Notes under the pieces: generated by a model
The model's input: only the letters and a program-made list of their open reading frames with translations
The model's database searches: none
What the model was told of the DNA's origin: nothing
NCBI RefSeq assembly: GCF_002964605.1
Contig: NZ_PQDH01000001.1
Span: forward strand, 62,001 to 126,000
Direction: 5' to 3'
Source: Vallitalea okinawensis
GTDB taxonomy: Bacteria > Bacillota > Clostridia > Lachnospirales > PQDH01
DNA length: 64,000 bases
Program-made: the position numbers and the translations under genes
Part shown: positions 61,710 through 64,000 of the stretch, in pieces
Layout of the letters: every line of letters begins with the position of its first letter
Numbering within the stretch: the first letter of the stretch is position 1

Positions 61710-61750
61710 TTAATAACAGAAAATATACATTATGTCAAAATTTTGTGACA
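61710..61750 (-). promoter_or_regulatory. Promoter and operator-like repeat of the Vps62-like gene
   Basis: Minus-strand TTGACA (61738-61733) and TATTAA (61715-61710), 17 bases apart. The inverted repeat TGTCAAAATTTTGTGACA (61733-61750) overlaps the -35, as a repressor site would. The remainder of 61751-62097 is AT-rich with no gene seen. Confidence 0.55.
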
Positions 61751-62097
61751 GTTCAGAATTTACTCCTGACTACTCAAGATGCGTAGTTATTGTTTGGTTT
61801 TGTATACATAGGCAAATAAAATTGCTGGAATATTGGAGATTAGGAGTGAATTAGTATATACAAGGCAACATAATTGATATAATAGAGTAAAGCCGCCTTA
61901 TTGACTGTGTAATACTGCCATTAATTTTGTAGACCTATTAGTGTTTTTAAGCTATTTATATGTGTATTTTCCTGAAAACTCATCAATATACACATTATAT
62001 CACAATTTAACACTTATATTCAAGTTTATTTTGTGCCAAATAAACAAAAACACTCATACATTAATTACATACCTACCCTTGTCTAATCATTTTAAAT

Positions 62098-62128
62098 AAA
62101 AAAATAGATGCCTTAGCATCTATTTTTT
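62098..62128 (-). terminator. Terminator after the phosphodiesterase gene
   Basis: AAAATAGATGC pairs with GCATCTATTTT across CTTA; minus-strand tail of seven T. Placed 17 bases past the stop codon. Confidence 0.9.
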
Positions 62129-62144
62129 ATTTATGACCTTTATA

Positions 62145-62951
62145 TTATCTAAAAATTCCTCCAGGTACTTTGGCATCCCATTCATCAGGAATATCTAAAC
62201 CTAAGGCATATGCTACAACTGCTGCTGTATCCATGATATTAACCTCTTCTTCAATATTAAAACCTCTATTAACAGTAGGTCCATAACATCCCCAGAAAAT
62301 TTTAGTATTAAGAGGGTGGTCAGAACTATGGCTTTTTATATCCGTTCCCCCTCCACCGTGATCAGCAGTTACAATGATTAAACTATCTTCAAACATGTCT
62401 GCTTTTTTAATGGCATCAATAAGCATACCAACATAGTTATCTTTTAGTCTAATTTCATCATTATATTCTTTAGACCTATACCCATATGTATGCCCCTTAT
62501 CATCAATATCATCAAACTGTACAAATAGTACTCTTGGGTCATTCTTACCTATATAATCGATTATCTCATGAATTAAATCTTTATCTGGTTTTGATATACA
62601 ATAACAATTAGTTGATTCTTCAATAATACCTCTATTAATAGGTCCCCAACAGCTAAAAGCAGCTAAAGAACAGTCTTCCCATTCTTGTCTAACTAATTTC
62701 ATAAAGGAAGGATAAACGGAATCTTCTGGATATGGATTTTTCTTAACAACATCGTTGTTTAACAGATGCTTATGAGCTGGTACACCATGAAAAAGCGAAC
62801 CCCAACATTCTCCGCTTATAGGTGGTCTAGCAGTATCACCTTCGTAGGTGTATGCACCCTCTTTAATAATTAAGTCAATATTAGGTGTTTCCACATCTTT
62901 TATAGCATTTCCAGCGCCATCTAGGCCAATAACAAAAACTCTTTTAATCAT
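62145..62951 (-). CDS. Alkaline-phosphatase-superfamily phosphodiesterase or pyrophosphatase
   Basis: A 268-residue cytoplasmic enzyme of the type I phosphodiesterase/nucleotide pyrophosphatase group. Metal-binding stretches appear as IGLDGAGNA (first Asp), FDDIDDKGHTYG (Asp and His) and VTADHGGGG (Asp-His). The usual nucleophile region is replaced by TARPPISGECWGSLFHG, where a Ser or Thr may act; no sulfatase Cys signature is present. It is shorter than typical members (about 400). It is divergent from an MFS transporter, which suggests that it acts on the imported phosphorylated compound. Confidence 0.8.
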   Translation of the reverse strand: MIKRVFVIGLDGAGNAIKDVETPNIDLIIKEGAYTYEGDTARPPISGECWGSLFHGVPAHKHLLNNDVVKKNPYPEDSVYPSFMKLVRQEWEDCSLAAFSCWGPINRGIIEESTNCYCISKPDKDLIHEIIDYIGKNDPRVLFVQFDDIDDKGHTYGYRSKEYNDEIRLKDNYVGMLIDAIKKADMFEDSLIIVTADHGGGGTDIKSHSSDHPLNTKIFWGCYGPTVNRGFNIEEEVNIMDTAAVVAYALGLDIPDEWDAKVPGGIFR

Positions 62952-63034
62952 AATCTAACACTCTCCTCAAATTGATCAAAATATGCTAATATGTGCTATT
63001 TATTAATCATACACACATAATACCACACAAACAC

Positions 63035-63063
63035 TTGATATTGCAACAATTTAGTAGTATAAT
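63035..63063 (+). promoter_or_regulatory. Promoter of the MFS transporter
   Basis: TTGATA (63035-63040) and TATAAT (63058-63063) with a 17-base spacer, 33 bases before the start codon. Confidence 0.82.
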
Positions 63064-63095
63064 TATTTTATTATATTAAAAAAGGAGAATACTCT

Positions 63096-64000
63096 ATGAA
63101 TCAACTAAAAAAGTGGCAGACTAAAATTTTTATCCTCTGCTGGCTAGCCTATGCATTCGCATATTTAGGAAGAACGAACTTATCTATTGCTATACCGTCT
63201 ATAGAAAGCGCATTACAGTTGAGCAGTGGAAAATTAGGCTTACTTGCAAGCTTATTTTTCTGGTCATATGGTATTGGACAATTAATCAATGGTTATATTG
63301 GTGATAAATATTCAAGTAAACGCCTAATCTTCATCGGATTAATTGTATCAGCCATTGCAAACTTACTATTTGGATTTTCCACGAACTATATTGTTATGGG
63401 AATATTATGGATGATTAACGGTTATTTTTTATCCATGCTATGGGGACCCATTATGAAAACCTTATCTCATTGGTTTAACCCTGAATCTAGAGGTAATGTG
63501 GCTATAGGCATATCTACATCTATGGTTGGCGGCTTTTTATTAGCATGGGGTTTTATTGGATTTATATTATCTTTTATGGAATGGAATTGGGCTTTTTGGA
63601 TTCCAGGTATCATCATTTTTATATTCTCTATTGTTTTTTTAATCTTTAGTACAGATAGTCCAACAGATGTACATATGCCACCTATTTCTGATGAAGTACA
63701 TCATCAAGATCAAAAAACTTCGGAAATATCATTGTTAAAAGTTATCTCTGAAACTAAACTTTGGTTTGTTGTTATAGCCTGTTATGCCCAGGGTATTGTG
63801 AAAGATGGGATTTCTCTATGGGCTCCAAAGTTGTTAATGGATACACATCATTTAGACATAGAATCAGCAGTACCCTTTATTATATTTATTCCTATCATGA
63901 ATTTTTTTGGTATGTTTTTAGCTTCTAAATTAAATAAAAGATTTAATAATAAAGAAAAGTTAACTGCAATGGTTTTATTCTTATTAGGTATTATTACTTT
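63096..64000 (+). CDS. MFS transporter, GlpT/UhpT-like, cut by window end
   Basis: The visible 301 codons encode the first eight or so membrane helices of a major facilitator protein. YLGRTNLSIAIPSIESAL, an early helix with conserved Arg, and SFFWSYGIGQLINGYIGDKYSSKR (here LFFWSYGIGQ) with the A-motif GDKYSSKRLI are typical of the organophosphate/hexuronate branch. AAAGGAG lies eight bases before the ATG. It is divergent from the phosphodiesterase at 62145, and the pair probably handles a phosphorylated solute. The C-terminal third is outside the window. Confidence 0.88.
   Translation, partial: MNQLKKWQTKIFILCWLAYAFAYLGRTNLSIAIPSIESALQLSSGKLGLLASLFFWSYGIGQLINGYIGDKYSSKRLIFIGLIVSAIANLLFGFSTNYIVMGILWMINGYFLSMLWGPIMKTLSHWFNPESRGNVAIGISTSMVGGFLLAWGFIGFILSFMEWNWAFWIPGIIIFIFSIVFLIFSTDSPTDVHMPPISDEVHHQDQKTSEISLLKVISETKLWFVVIACYAQGIVKDGISLWAPKLLMDTHHLDIESAVPFIIFIPIMNFFGMFLASKLNKRFNNKEKLTAMVLFLLGIIT

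Noticed and set aside
62145-62951. Fifth sulfatase
   Set aside because: It has the alkaline-phosphatase superfamily metal motifs but no C/S-x-P-x-R signature.

Overview
The window is AT-rich chromosomal DNA of a low-GC Gram-positive anaerobe, most likely a Clostridia-type Bacillota. The evidence is the T-box leaders on cysE and glyS, strong AGGAGG ribosome sites, the era-yqzL-recO-glyS core genes, pyruvate phosphate dikinase, and LplB/LplC/YtcQ-type importers with YesN-type AraC regulators. Cys-type sulfatases made without signal peptides fit a free-living, possibly marine, degrader of sulfated polysaccharide; a Vallitalea-like Lachnospirales member is a guess from gene style, not a search result.

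Layout. 1-1473: cysE (cut by the window edge) behind a cysteine T-box, then an HD-domain protein. 1760-13522: first glycan cassette on the minus strand (GH3 glucosidase, two importer permeases, lipoprotein binding protein, LacI regulator, sulfatase; then a second sulfatase with its own LacI regulator), with a tandem hairpin repeat in the middle. 13647-18493: housekeeping genes (DUF45 protease, Mrp ATPase, a GNAT/DUF2156 pair, AEC transporter). 18737-23324: heparinase II/III-like lyase, divergent AraC regulator, third sulfatase. 23485-30332: CstA-family transporter, LytTR/LytS two-component system and PpdK, which read as a pyruvate uptake and use block. 30820-35866: flavin amine oxidase and the nadABC operon. 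35965-48201: glyS (glycine T-box), pepF, hemerythrin, recO, yqzL and era, with an accessory cassette (amidohydrolase, 1030-residue GNAT fusion, 42-codon ORF, sulfatase) wedged between yqzL and recO. 48606-58419: second import cassette with three PHP-domain hydrolases, a membrane YesN-like AraC regulator, two permeases and a binding protein. 58508-64000: AraC/HAD pair, secreted beta/gamma-crystallin plus Vps62-like protein, alkaline-phosphatase-superfamily phosphodiesterase, and an MFS transporter cut by the window end.

How it works together (inference). Sulfated oligosaccharides would be imported whole by lipoprotein-dependent ABC importers that carry no ATPase gene of their own, then desulfated and cleaved in the cytoplasm by the sulfatases, lyase and GH3 enzyme. 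No sulfatase-maturing radical SAM enzyme and no importer ATPase lie in the window, so both must be encoded elsewhere. The most unusual features are the accessory cassette with a putative leader-peptide attenuator (44882-45430), the PHP-hydrolase import locus with a shared promoter motif, and a 21-bp phased tandem repeat before the HAD/AraC operon.
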